From Bacteroidota bacterium (lineage in GTDB: Bacteria; Bacteroidota; Bacteroidia; Chitinophagales; Chitinophagaceae), in contig RDXK01000112.1 of assembly GCA_004292605.1 (NCBI GenBank), positions 1 to 32,101 of the forward strand: a stretch of DNA of 32,101 nt, given 5' to 3'. The notes beneath the pieces are model-generated. The model saw only the letters and a list, made by a program, of their open reading frames with translations. It had not been told where the DNA came from and made no database searches. Positions 9,880 to 18,925 of this stretch are shown here, piece after piece (position 1 is the stretch's first letter; each line of letters opens with the position of its first letter). The position numbers were made by a program, and so were the translations under genes.

Positions 9880-10512
9880 ATGAATTATCGATACATCAGC
9901 ATTGAAGGAAATATTGGTGCCGGCAAAACTACTTTGGCTCATTTACTAGCTAAAAAACTAACGGCAAGGTTAGTGCTAGAGGAATTTGCCGATAACCCTT
10001 TTCTACCAAAATTTTATGAAAATCCGGCCCAGTATGCTTTTCCGTTGGAGCTATTTTTTTTAGCGGAACGATTTAAGCAATTAAAAGACACGCTGCATAC
10101 CAACGATTTATTTCAACAAATAACGGTTTCCGATTATTTGTTTACCAAGTGCTTACTATTTGCCAAGGTAAACTTGCCCGATGAGGAGTTTAGGCTTTAC
10201 CAAAAGTTATTTGACATCATGAAAGATCAAATAATGCAGCCAGATATTGTAATTTATTTACATGCACCTGTGAGCAAATTACAACTGAATATAAAAAAAC
10301 GCAACCGCCCTTACGAGCAAACCATACCGGATGAGTATTTATTTCAAATTCAAGAAACCTATACGAGTTATTTAAAGCAGCACCATATAAAAACGCTGAT
10401 TTTTGATGCCAGCAATGCCGATTTTTTGGGCAATGAACAGCATGTACAAACGGTATTAAATGCTTTAGAAAAATCCTACGAACCCGGTCAACATTTTTTT
10501 ACTTTACCCTAG
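9880..10512 (+). CDS. Deoxynucleoside kinase family protein
   Basis: ISIEGNIGAGKTTLAHLLAKKL P-loop; FFLAERFKQL, SDYLFTKCLLFA. ATG at 9880 preferred over the listed TTG at 9871. Confidence 0.9.
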   Translation: MNYRYISIEGNIGAGKTTLAHLLAKKLTARLVLEEFADNPFLPKFYENPAQYAFPLELFFLAERFKQLKDTLHTNDLFQQITVSDYLFTKCLLFAKVNLPDEEFRLYQKLFDIMKDQIMQPDIVIYLHAPVSKLQLNIKKRNRPYEQTIPDEYLFQIQETYTSYLKQHHIKTLIFDASNADFLGNEQHVQTVLNALEKSYEPGQHFFTLP

Positions 10513-10516
10513 CTGC

Positions 10517-11743
10517 ATGCCTACCTCTGCCATCCACATACCCGAATATAGAATGCTCATTGCGGGGCGTTTTTCCTTTATTATGGGGCTGCGTATGCTG
10601 GGTACTTTAGTAGCATGGTGGGTGTATCAGATTACCAAAAATCCGTTTGCCATTGGTATTATTGGTCTTAGCGAAGTGATACCGGCTGTTGGTCTTGCTT
10701 TGTATGCCGGGCATGTAATAGACCAATCGGAAAAAAGAAAACTTTTGCTCACAGGCTGTACTGGCTATTTTGTTTGTGTTCTGGCTTTAGCGGCCTTGGC
10801 AAATTATACAGCATTTAGCGGCCAAACCCTACCCCATTTTGAATATTATATTTATGCTACGGTATTTTGCACGGGTGTTATTCGAAGCTTTACGGGGCCC
10901 ACGTTTCACACCTTGGTGGGAGCCATTGTACCCAAGGAATTATTACCCAATGCCACTGCTTGGAACCAAGGCAGCTGGCTATCTGCCAGTGTACTGGGCC
11001 ATGCTGTAGGTGGTTTTTGTATTGCACTAATGGGTATAGAAAATACCTTATGGGTAATAGCTATCTTAGTACTTGTAGGCATAGGGTTTATGTACCAAAT
11101 AAAACCAAAACCTATAGCTACCAATGCTTTACAAGAACGAAAAACTTGGGATAGTGTGGTAGAAGGATTACGATTTGTTTACAAAACCAAGGAGCTACTG
11201 GGTGCCTTAGTGCTAGATTTATTTGCTGTGTTATTTGGCGGTGCAGTAGCCATGATTCCTGTGTTTGCAAAAGATATTTTACAGGTAGGTGCCACTGGGT
11301 TTGGATGGTTAAATGCTGCTGCCGATGTGGGTGCTATTGCCAGCGTAGCTTTCTTGGCATTGTTTCCATTAAAAAATAAACAGGGTAAAATTTTGCTCTT
11401 GGCTATTGCAGGCTTTGGTGTATGCATCATCACTTTTGGCTTATCTACTTGGTACTGGCTCAGCTTTGCAGCCTTACTACTATCGGGTATGTTAGATGGT
11501 ATTAGTGTGGTAATACGGGGTACCATTTTACAGCTGTATACACCTGTTCATATGCGGGGCCGCGTAATGAGTGTAAATAGTATGTTTATAAACAGTAGCA
11601 ATGAACTTGGACAGTTTGAAAGTGGTGTAGCTGCCAAGTTATTAGGTGTAGTACCTAGCGTAGTGGTGGGCGGCTGCCTTACCATAGGTGTGGTAATTAC
11701 TACATGGTTTAAAGCACCCAATTTACGAAACATGAAGTACTAG
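10517..11743 (+). CDS. MFS transporter (MFS_3/EntS-like)
   Basis: 408 aa, about 12 hydrophobic segments; RGTILQLYTPVHMRGRVMSVNSMFINSSNELGQFESG. Confidence 0.9.
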   Translation: MPTSAIHIPEYRMLIAGRFSFIMGLRMLGTLVAWWVYQITKNPFAIGIIGLSEVIPAVGLALYAGHVIDQSEKRKLLLTGCTGYFVCVLALAALANYTAFSGQTLPHFEYYIYATVFCTGVIRSFTGPTFHTLVGAIVPKELLPNATAWNQGSWLSASVLGHAVGGFCIALMGIENTLWVIAILVLVGIGFMYQIKPKPIATNALQERKTWDSVVEGLRFVYKTKELLGALVLDLFAVLFGGAVAMIPVFAKDILQVGATGFGWLNAAADVGAIASVAFLALFPLKNKQGKILLLAIAGFGVCIITFGLSTWYWLSFAALLLSGMLDGISVVIRGTILQLYTPVHMRGRVMSVNSMFINSSNELGQFESGVAAKLLGVVPSVVVGGCLTIGVVITTWFKAPNLRNMKY

Positions 11744-12339
11744 TTTTGTAGCTTCAATAGGTGGTAAAATTCGTGCTGCGAAAAACCTTTTACCTCACCG
11801 GGTTGCATATTTTCAATCGTAATATTTTCTATGGAGTATCGAATGAGTCGGCGTACTTTATGACCGACAGCCAATACCATTTTACGTACTTGGTGATACT
11901 TTCCTTCCGTCAATGTTATTTGTAGCCATGTATGTGGCCATGCATCGTACATGCTAGGTGTAAGGGTGTTTATAGAAGAAATATTTTCTATACGATGAAC
12001 CGTACAAGGCTGTGTAATATATTGTTCATTACCTACACATGAAATGCCAATTCCACCTGCCATCCTTTCAATATTCTCTGCCGATACAAGATGATTTACT
12101 TGTACCAAATACGTACGGTAGTGTGGGGTGGTGGCACAGAATAATCTATTGGTGATAGATTTATCGGTAGTGAGCAGTAAAAGCCCTTCCGACTCTTTAT
12201 CGAGCCGGCCAATAGCATGTGTACCAATGGGGAAATTATAATCAATTTCACCTAGTAAAGGAACCGCATGTGAGCTAATAAATTGGCTCACCATATTGCG
12301 GGGTTTATACAAAGCAAAATACTGATGCTGTGTTTGCAT
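11740..12339 (-). CDS. RsuA/RluE-family pseudouridine synthase
   Basis: 199 aa; catalytic motif GRLDKESEGLLLLTTD, KYHQVRKMVLAVGHKVRRLIR. Confidence 0.92.
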   Translation of the reverse strand: MQTQHQYFALYKPRNMVSQFISSHAVPLLGEIDYNFPIGTHAIGRLDKESEGLLLLTTDKSITNRLFCATTPHYRTYLVQVNHLVSAENIERMAGGIGISCVGNEQYITQPCTVHRIENISSINTLTPSMYDAWPHTWLQITLTEGKYHQVRKMVLAVGHKVRRLIRYSIENITIENMQPGEVKGFSQHEFYHLLKLQN

Positions 12340-12359
12340 GAGCTAAATATAGGGCAATA

Positions 12360-12389
12360 AAAAAGCACAACATATCATGTGTGCTTTTT
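12360..12389 (-). terminator. Intrinsic terminator for the 12418-12771 gene
   Basis: AAAAAGCACA...TGTGCTTTTT inverted repeat; U-tract on the minus strand. Confidence 0.75.
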
Positions 12390-12417
12390 ATCTATTATCT
12401 GTGGTAAACAATTCCAA

Positions 12418-12771
12418 TCAAGGCAACGCTATCACTTGATTAGCCGTACTAGCACTCACTTCCAAAAAAGGTTTTTCCGTGTCTATACGGCGGCCATCCA
12501 TCACTATATCTACCTGCCTACGATTGGCAAAATATAACTTGGTACCCACCGCAAAACTGAATTCCTTTTTTTGAAATGGTAGAAAAAATAAACCACTAGT
12601 ACTGTTACCCATTTGCGACGGCTCATAGGCTATTAAAGTACGCTTAGAAAATAAAACCGACTTATTCTGTAATTCGAAACGTACGGTTTTAGGGGCCTCA
12701 TTTTGGGCTGAACCTACTAAAGGAATAACCACACCGGCTGCAAATAGTAAGCAAACAAATAAAATTTTCAT
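12418..12771 (-). CDS. Small secreted protein of unknown function
   Basis: Internal start MKILFVCLLFAAGVVIPLVGSAQ gives a clear signal peptide; the longer ORF start at 12855 overlaps the upstream gene. Confidence 0.7.
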   Translation of the reverse strand: MKILFVCLLFAAGVVIPLVGSAQNEAPKTVRFELQNKSVLFSKRTLIAYEPSQMGNSTSGLFFLPFQKKEFSFAVGTKLYFANRRQVDIVMDGRRIDTEKPFLEVSASTANQVIALP

Positions 12772-12802
12772 ATTATATAATTTAATTAGTGATAAAAGGC
12801 CG

Positions 12803-13162
12803 TTATGGCTTGTTAAATATTGCATTATAAAAAGTAGTATCGCCTTTGGTGGCAAAAGTTATTACACGGTTGGGCTTATTGTTAAGTTCCATTTCACCAT
12901 TTAAGGTAAACTTTACTTCGTAGCTGTTGTAAGCTGTATTGGCCACAAAACTGCCCGTAAAAACAGAATCGGTTATAGTAGGTGTAAGTTCCCAATCGTT
13001 CTCCCAGGTAAGCGGGTTTCCACCACCCCGGATGCCTACTTTGGCCGCTTTTTCCACTTGCTGTAAACTCACTGTAACTACCACTACCCTCTTTTGCGTT
13101 TTTTGTACACAAGCTGTGGTACCTAACGCGATACTAACCGCTAGAAAAAATATTTTATACAT
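12803..13162 (-). CDS. Small lipoprotein with CBM20/starch-binding-like beta-sandwich
   Basis: 119 aa; lipobox-like IALGTTAC; VGIRGGGNPLTWENDWELTPT...FTGSF...YEVKFTLNGEMELN resembles CBM20-like folds. Confidence 0.6.
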   Translation of the reverse strand: MYKIFFLAVSIALGTTACVQKTQKRVVVVTVSLQQVEKAAKVGIRGGGNPLTWENDWELTPTITDSVFTGSFVANTAYNSYEVKFTLNGEMELNNKPNRVITFATKGDTTFYNAIFNKP

Positions 13163-13646
13163 GACTTATTTTTTTAGAAATGATGAAATCTAACCCTATT
13201 CTTCCGCTACCTAACACCATGGTAAAGAGCGATACCCATAGAAAACCTGTAGCGGGCAACTGCTGCCACAGTTCGTGGCCACCATGCTGTACAAACGCAG
13301 CCACCACCATAGTACAGGCTATTAAAAAAGAAAACAGCCTAGTTTGAAAACCAATGATTAAAAACAAACCACCTACGGCTTCGCTAAATGCCGCCATCCA
13401 AGCTAAAAATGCTGGAGCTAGTGCAAACACACCGCCATACTCGGCTACATCGCCCGGGAACCAAAAAGCCACTTCAAAAAATCCTAAGTTTTTTTCGGCG
13501 GGGCTCCAAGGCAATCCAAATTTGGACGAGCCAAAATAAAAACTCATTAGTACACCCATGTAAATACGGGGTACGGCCAATAGAACATCCTGCCACCAAT
13601 GGGGCAGACTCAACGGCCGTGTAATAGATAAGAAAATGTTTCGCAT
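13155..13646 (-). CDS. DoxX family membrane protein
   Basis: Four TM segments with DoxX pattern (RIYMGVLMSFYFGSSKFG, FSEAVGGLFLIIGFQTRLFSFLIACTMVVA); ATG at 13646 preferred. Confidence 0.85.
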   Translation of the reverse strand: MRNIFLSITRPLSLPHWWQDVLLAVPRIYMGVLMSFYFGSSKFGLPWSPAEKNLGFFEVAFWFPGDVAEYGGVFALAPAFLAWMAAFSEAVGGLFLIIGFQTRLFSFLIACTMVVAAFVQHGGHELWQQLPATGFLWVSLFTMVLGSGRIGLDFIISKKISHV

Positions 13647-13714
13647 TGTGTTCCTTTTTATTGATTGAAACACAAAATTGAAACTTCCACTTGCGGCTAG
13701 CGCTTCAGATGATG

Positions 13715-13763
13715 ATTTGATACTAGTTTACTAGTGCCAATATACCTAAAGTGGGTATCAAAT
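13715..13763. promoter_or_regulatory. Nested inverted repeats upstream of the DoxX operon; candidate operator
   Basis: ATTTGATAC (13715-13723) / GTATCAAAT (13755-13763) enclosing ACTAGTttACTAGT (13722-13735) and ATACC/GGTAT. Confidence 0.45.
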
Positions 13764-13779
13764 TATATAACCCATTCAT

Positions 13780-15003
13780 TTACAGCACATTACGCTGTAA
13801 ATAAGTTTGGGGCGTGCAGCCTTTTTCTTTTTTAAAAGCCCTATTAAAAGTGCTTTTACTATTAAAACCACATTCATAAGCTATGGAAAGCAGCGTTTGC
13901 CGCTTATGTTCGCCCTTTTCTAAAAGGCCAATTACAGCCATTACACGGTACTTATTTACTAAGTCGTTAAAATTCAATCCAAACCCAGCATTAATGTATT
14001 TACTTAGCTGTGCAATATTTACGCCCAGCGGTTTGGCTAGCTGTAACAAACTCAGTTCGGGCTGTTCATACATTTTTTCAGCCGTGAGTAGCTGCTCTAT
14101 TTTTTGCTTCCACTCTTGTAAATCGGCATTCGCTACAGCGGTTTCCTGCGTGGCTACTTCTATATTTTCAAAGTTGCCCTGATGGTTATAGGCCAACAGT
14201 TCTGGCGCCCTTTGTAAAAACAAAACTTGCTGATGGTTAGCAAACACATCGCTCTTAAAAAATACTTTGGCCTCTATCATATTACCATGGCCAGCTATGG
14301 CTATGTAATAGGTAATGATGGAGAAACCTAAAAAATACCACCACACATCGGCATACGAAACATTAAAAATATACCCTGCGGCCGCGTTTAAAATCCACGC
14401 CAATTGAATAAGCAAAAAAGCAATCAAGAAATTCCGAACCCAACTAAAAAGAAAATTAGCAGCATTGCTTAGCACTTGCTCTATAGCAGCTTTATACGCG
14501 TAATAATATTTGATAGATAACACCAAGTATACCATCATGCTTATAAAACCTACCAATTGATAGATGGGGTGAAAATCGGGATCGTTCTGTGAGGCTAAAA
14601 AAACATATTGCTTCGCTACCCATTTATCATACACCCAAGCCAATACACATCCTACATTATACAGCAAACCGGGTGCAAAATGCCACCATTGCCTGCCTTT
14701 AATTTCTAATGATGGGTTAAAGGTAGCTTGCACATAAAAAAATAGTACGGGGCCTATCAATAGCAACTGTTGGAATGGCGTGTAAAACAAAATATCTCGG
14801 TAAGGTTGGGCATCGTACCAGCCAGCAAAACCAAGCATCCACGGGGCTAGGTACAATGCTGCCAATAGTAAAAACCATGCCAGCCATTTACTGGCCACTC
14901 GCTGCTGTGTATAGTACCTATACATAAACATGGCACAGTAAACTATGGTGTGTACAAAGAAAATAAGCAGCAGCGAACTGTAAAAGCCAAACTTAAAAAG
15001 CAT
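13780..15003 (-). CDS. Membrane-embedded AraC-family transcriptional regulator
   Basis: 407 aa; about 6-7 TM segments, then AraC HTH (LSIAYECGFNSKSTFNRAFKKEKGCTPQTYLQRN). Confidence 0.92.
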   Translation of the reverse strand: MLFKFGFYSSLLLIFFVHTIVYCAMFMYRYYTQQRVASKWLAWFLLLAALYLAPWMLGFAGWYDAQPYRDILFYTPFQQLLLIGPVLFFYVQATFNPSLEIKGRQWWHFAPGLLYNVGCVLAWVYDKWVAKQYVFLASQNDPDFHPIYQLVGFISMMVYLVLSIKYYYAYKAAIEQVLSNAANFLFSWVRNFLIAFLLIQLAWILNAAAGYIFNVSYADVWWYFLGFSIITYYIAIAGHGNMIEAKVFFKSDVFANHQQVLFLQRAPELLAYNHQGNFENIEVATQETAVANADLQEWKQKIEQLLTAEKMYEQPELSLLQLAKPLGVNIAQLSKYINAGFGLNFNDLVNKYRVMAVIGLLEKGEHKRQTLLSIAYECGFNSKSTFNRAFKKEKGCTPQTYLQRNVL

Positions 15004-15051
15004 GAGTAGTAAATTATTTCCTGTAAAGCCTTACTAGTGCTTAGTAAAGTG

Positions 15052-15070
15052 AAACAGGGGTTTTGTAAAC
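15052..15070 (+). promoter_or_regulatory. Candidate regulatory motif AAACAGGGGTTTTGTAAAC between the AraC gene and HK1
   Basis: 15 of 19 positions match 18001-18019; contains inverted repeat GTTT-TGT-AAAC. Confidence 0.4.
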
Positions 15071-15109
15071 TTGCATAAATATACCCACAAACGGTTATTA
15101 TATTATGCC

Positions 15110-17974
15110 ATGAAATTTAGGTATTATTTACTGGTAGTTTTAGTGAGCGTTATAGCTAATGTACTATTGGCCCAAACTAAAAATACATTTACCCAAATAT
15201 CAAAGTCGCTCCCGAGTACAGAGGTGTATGATTTGTTTGTAGACTCAAAGGGATTTTTATGGATTGGTCACTCCCAAGGTATTAGTCGCTTCGATGGTAC
15301 CAAATATATTACCTACACCCATCCGCTTCAAAACAATATGAGTTTAAGCAATATTTGCGAAGATGGAAATGGCACTATATGGACAAATAATTTCGGGGCA
15401 CAAGTATTTTATATAGAAAACAACCAACTAAAACTTCTTGACTCTTACGATTGGCGTGCACAGCAAAATTTTCCCACCATATTACCTTATAAGAATGATT
15501 ACATCGTTGCTTCGCACAACCAAGGCCTTTTTGTTTACAACATTCATAATAAAACATCTACTGTAGTAAAAACACCAGACGGTAAGGGTTTTGACCATCC
15601 CAACATATTGTTATATAAAAACGAAGTGTTTATAGCAAGAGATACATCTTGGCTAATTTTACGCAACAATGCGTTTGAAAAAATTAATCCAATGTTTACT
15701 GGCAAACGAGCCAACTATTTCACTAAATACCTTGGTAGAATAAATGACACGGTTTATTTACAAATGCTTGACAATAAAACCATAGGCGCCATCACCATCG
15801 ATATTAATAAGAATAACTACATAGTTCACAGAACCTTTCAATCTGAATTAGAAAACTACCGCATTGCCTCTATTAACCCACAACAATCATGGCTTTTTAC
15901 CAATAAAAAAAGCATTTTATTGGGTGCAGGATTGGATATTTTAAAAGGCAAGAAAGCATCCGATATAGTGGTGGACAACATTAATAATATTTGGATTTCG
16001 AGCCTAGATAGTGGTATACACGTAGTACCAAGCACAAGTTTTCCGTACCAAAAAACCCAAGTTTGGGAAGATGGACATAGAGATGCATTGAACGCCTTAA
16101 CGGTGTATAAAAACCAAGTATGGGCTGCCAGTAACGGCGGTGTTATTTATACACTACAAGGGAAAAAGCTAGTAGCTAAAGTAAAAAATAAAACTGCCAC
16201 CGCATTTCAAAGTATTCAAACAGTGGCTAATCAACTTTTTGTGGGAAGTATTTCGGTGTATAATTTCAATGACGATCTAAATAGCCTAGAACTGATAGCC
16301 AATACATCGTCCGTAAAGTGTATAGCTGCAGCGGATAATAAAATATGGATAGGCGACCCCTATGGCTTATTGGAAGTAGGAAAAAATAAAGCCAACAAAA
16401 CAATTCGGGCGAAACGCTGTAAGGCCATCACTTACCAGCAGGATAGCAAAACCATGTACGGCGTATTTATTGATGGTGTATTTTCTATCAAACAGCGAAC
16501 CATTCGGGAACTTACTTATAAAAATAAAGCCGTATTTGGCACTAGCATTTGCCAACTAAATAATAATATATATGTAGGCACTATTACTAACGGAGTGTTA
16601 GTGTACAAAAACGGATTACTGCAATACCAAATTGGTACCCAAAATGGACTGCCGAGTAATACCGTATTGAAAGTAAAACAGTATGGAAATAGTGTTTGGA
16701 TTTTAACACCGAATGGATTAGAGGAATGGAATGCTAAGGCTAACAAACTAGTGCATCATGGCACTTCAGTTCCATTTTCCCAAACCATTATGAAAGATTT
16801 TGCCATCATTGAAAATACTGCGTATGTAACCGATGGGCAATGGCTATACCATTATACCCTAAACCAAAAAAGGAACAACTATAAACTTACCACTTTTATC
16901 GATGATGTATTTGCCAACGGCATAAAAATAGATACCGCGGAAACTACTGGGTTTAACTTGCCAAACGGCACTAATAATATACAGTTTCTACTATCCGCCG
17001 TTAGCAGTAGTAGTATAGAATACGCGTTTAAATACCGAATGGTAGGCGAGAATGCTCAATGGATAACCGTACCCGCAACACAGTATGGAGTAAACTTTCC
17101 AACCATATCGCCAGGTAAATATACTTTTGAAGTAATGGCAGTAGCCACGGATGGCACCGAAAGCAAACCTGTAATGGTGGTATTTACCATTGCCCTAGGT
17201 TGGTGGCAAAATTGGTGGCTTTGGTTAGCAGTAGCTTCTCTTGTTTTTCTTATTATAGCCATCATAGTAGCATTGCGTATAGAAAACATTAATCAAAAAA
17301 ATAAATTGATTATTGAAAAAATGAACTTGCAGGCCCACGCACGGGACGGTATGTTAGCGGCCATACGTAGCCAAATGAACCCACATTTTATTTTCAATGC
17401 ACTGAACACCATACAATCGTACATATACACTAACGATGAAGATAAGGCCAACAGCTACTTGGGTAAATTCAGCGATTTAATTCGTCAAATACTCGATGCT
17501 AGTCAGCTTACGCACATACCACTCTCCGGGGAAATAAGTATGCTTCAACTGTACCTTGATTTGGAGTTAATGCGTTTTGAAAACACCCTGCATGCAGTAA
17601 TTACGGTAGACCCATCGGTACCAACCGACCAAATAGAAATTCCACCCATGATGGTGCAGCCCTATGTGGAAAATGCCATCAAACATGGATTGCTACATAA
17701 GCCGGCCGATAGGCAATTATCGATCAACATATCGATGCAGCACGACTATTTACAGATCGCTATTTTTGACAATGGTGTAGGCCGTGTAAAAAGCCAACAA
17801 ATAAATAGCCAACGGCCTAAAAGTCATCAATCTTTCGCCACCAAAGCCAATCAAAACCGATTGGAATTATTAAACCAAAACCGAAGTAGAAAAATAGAAC
17901 TTTCCATAACCGATCATGTAAACCACTTAGGTGTGGGCACAGGAACTACGGTTTTACTAAAACTACCTTTATAA
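15110..17974 (+). CDS. Two-component regulator propeller / LytS-type sensor histidine kinase (HK1)
   Basis: Signal peptide, Reg_prop repeats (DLFVDSKGFLWIGHSQGISRFDG), Y_Y_Y-like region, TM, RSQMNPHFIFNALNTIQSYIYTND, QPYVENAIKHGLLHK. ATG at 15110 preferred over TTG at 15071. Confidence 0.95.
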   Translation: MKFRYYLLVVLVSVIANVLLAQTKNTFTQISKSLPSTEVYDLFVDSKGFLWIGHSQGISRFDGTKYITYTHPLQNNMSLSNICEDGNGTIWTNNFGAQVFYIENNQLKLLDSYDWRAQQNFPTILPYKNDYIVASHNQGLFVYNIHNKTSTVVKTPDGKGFDHPNILLYKNEVFIARDTSWLILRNNAFEKINPMFTGKRANYFTKYLGRINDTVYLQMLDNKTIGAITIDINKNNYIVHRTFQSELENYRIASINPQQSWLFTNKKSILLGAGLDILKGKKASDIVVDNINNIWISSLDSGIHVVPSTSFPYQKTQVWEDGHRDALNALTVYKNQVWAASNGGVIYTLQGKKLVAKVKNKTATAFQSIQTVANQLFVGSISVYNFNDDLNSLELIANTSSVKCIAAADNKIWIGDPYGLLEVGKNKANKTIRAKRCKAITYQQDSKTMYGVFIDGVFSIKQRTIRELTYKNKAVFGTSICQLNNNIYVGTITNGVLVYKNGLLQYQIGTQNGLPSNTVLKVKQYGNSVWILTPNGLEEWNAKANKLVHHGTSVPFSQTIMKDFAIIENTAYVTDGQWLYHYTLNQKRNNYKLTTFIDDVFANGIKIDTAETTGFNLPNGTNNIQFLLSAVSSSSIEYAFKYRMVGENAQWITVPATQYGVNFPTISPGKYTFEVMAVATDGTESKPVMVVFTIALGWWQNWWLWLAVASLVFLIIAIIVALRIENINQKNKLIIEKMNLQAHARDGMLAAIRSQMNPHFIFNALNTIQSYIYTNDEDKANSYLGKFSDLIRQILDASQLTHIPLSGEISMLQLYLDLELMRFENTLHAVITVDPSVPTDQIEIPPMMVQPYVENAIKHGLLHKPADRQLSINISMQHDYLQIAIFDNGVGRVKSQQINSQRPKSHQSFATKANQNRLELLNQNRSRKIELSITDHVNHLGVGTGTTVLLKLPL

Positions 17975-18000
17975 ACTGAAAGCGCCCTTTCATGCAGTAA

Positions 18001-18019
18001 AAACAAGGGTTTACAAAAC
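18001..18019 (+). promoter_or_regulatory. Candidate regulatory motif AAACAAGGGTTTACAAAAC upstream of RR1
   Basis: Near-repeat of 15052-15070, 53 nt upstream of the RR1 ATG. Confidence 0.4.
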
Positions 18020-18071
18020 CAAAAACCGTAATCGTTATTAAAAATGCAGATTTGTAACTAATTGTAGCAGC

Positions 18072-18818
18072 ATGTTAAAAGCAGTAATTATAGAAGATGA
18101 AGTACGAGCCTCCAACCTGCTACAAGTATTGGTAGAGAAAAACCATAGCGATGTATCGGTAGTAGATAAATGTTTCGATTTACCACGCGGTGTACGTAGT
18201 ATTAAAAAACATCATCCTGAAATTGTATTTCTTGATATTGAAATGCCGGGGTACAGTGGCCTGCAAATACTTGACTTTTTTGATGAATCTGAAATTCAAT
18301 TTCACATCATATTTACCACTGCCTTTAATGAATATGCTATTAAAGCCTTTGAATTATCGGCTATTGATTATTTGCTAAAACCCATACAAATAGATCAACT
18401 CAATAGAGCGGTAGAGAAAGTAAAGAAAATACATAGCAAAACCAATGCACAAGTATCCTCGTTAGTAACCTTGCAGCAAAACCTATCGGGCAGCATTCGA
18501 AAAATAGCTTTACCTGTAGCCGGTGGTATAGAGGTAGTAAACCTTACCGATATTTTATACATTAAAGCAGAGGGTAGCTATTGTACTTTTTACCTTACTA
18601 CAGATGCCCAACATTTGATAAGTAAAAACTTAAAACATTTTGAAGATTTACTTGGGCCGGCTAGTGGTTTTTTTAGGTGCCATAGAAGTTACCTAATCAA
18701 TACCGAACACATCAAAAAAGTAATGAGAACGGATGGTGGTTTGGTTCAATTTACTAACCAACTGGAAGTACCTATTACTAGTGAAAAAATTGATGAGTTA
18801 CTGCAAATGCTTACGTAA
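18072..18818 (+). CDS. LytTR-family response regulator (RR1)
   Basis: 248 aa; receiver EDE / FLDIEMPG / TTAFNEYA / DYLLKP; C-terminal LytTR (ILYIKAEGSYCTFYL...FFRCHRSYLINTEHIKKV). Confidence 0.96.
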   Translation: MLKAVIIEDEVRASNLLQVLVEKNHSDVSVVDKCFDLPRGVRSIKKHHPEIVFLDIEMPGYSGLQILDFFDESEIQFHIIFTTAFNEYAIKAFELSAIDYLLKPIQIDQLNRAVEKVKKIHSKTNAQVSSLVTLQQNLSGSIRKIALPVAGGIEVVNLTDILYIKAEGSYCTFYLTTDAQHLISKNLKHFEDLLGPASGFFRCHRSYLINTEHIKKVMRTDGGLVQFTNQLEVPITSEKIDELLQMLT

Positions 18819-18925
18819 AGTTTAACTTTATTGTTACACTAGTACTTCCCGCATCATCGTTGAACAAAATATTAACGCCAGTTTCATTAGGCCAAGGAAT
18901 TAGCATCTCCTACATTTAATACATC

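Noticed and set aside
11177-11187. GTTTACAAAAC inside the MFS gene
   Set aside because: Identical to the RR1-upstream core but in coding sequence (FVYKTK); treated as a chance match and as a caution for the motif finding.
11179-11526. 115-aa minus-strand ORF within the MFS gene
   Set aside because: Antisense shadow of a clear transporter CDS, no domain signal.
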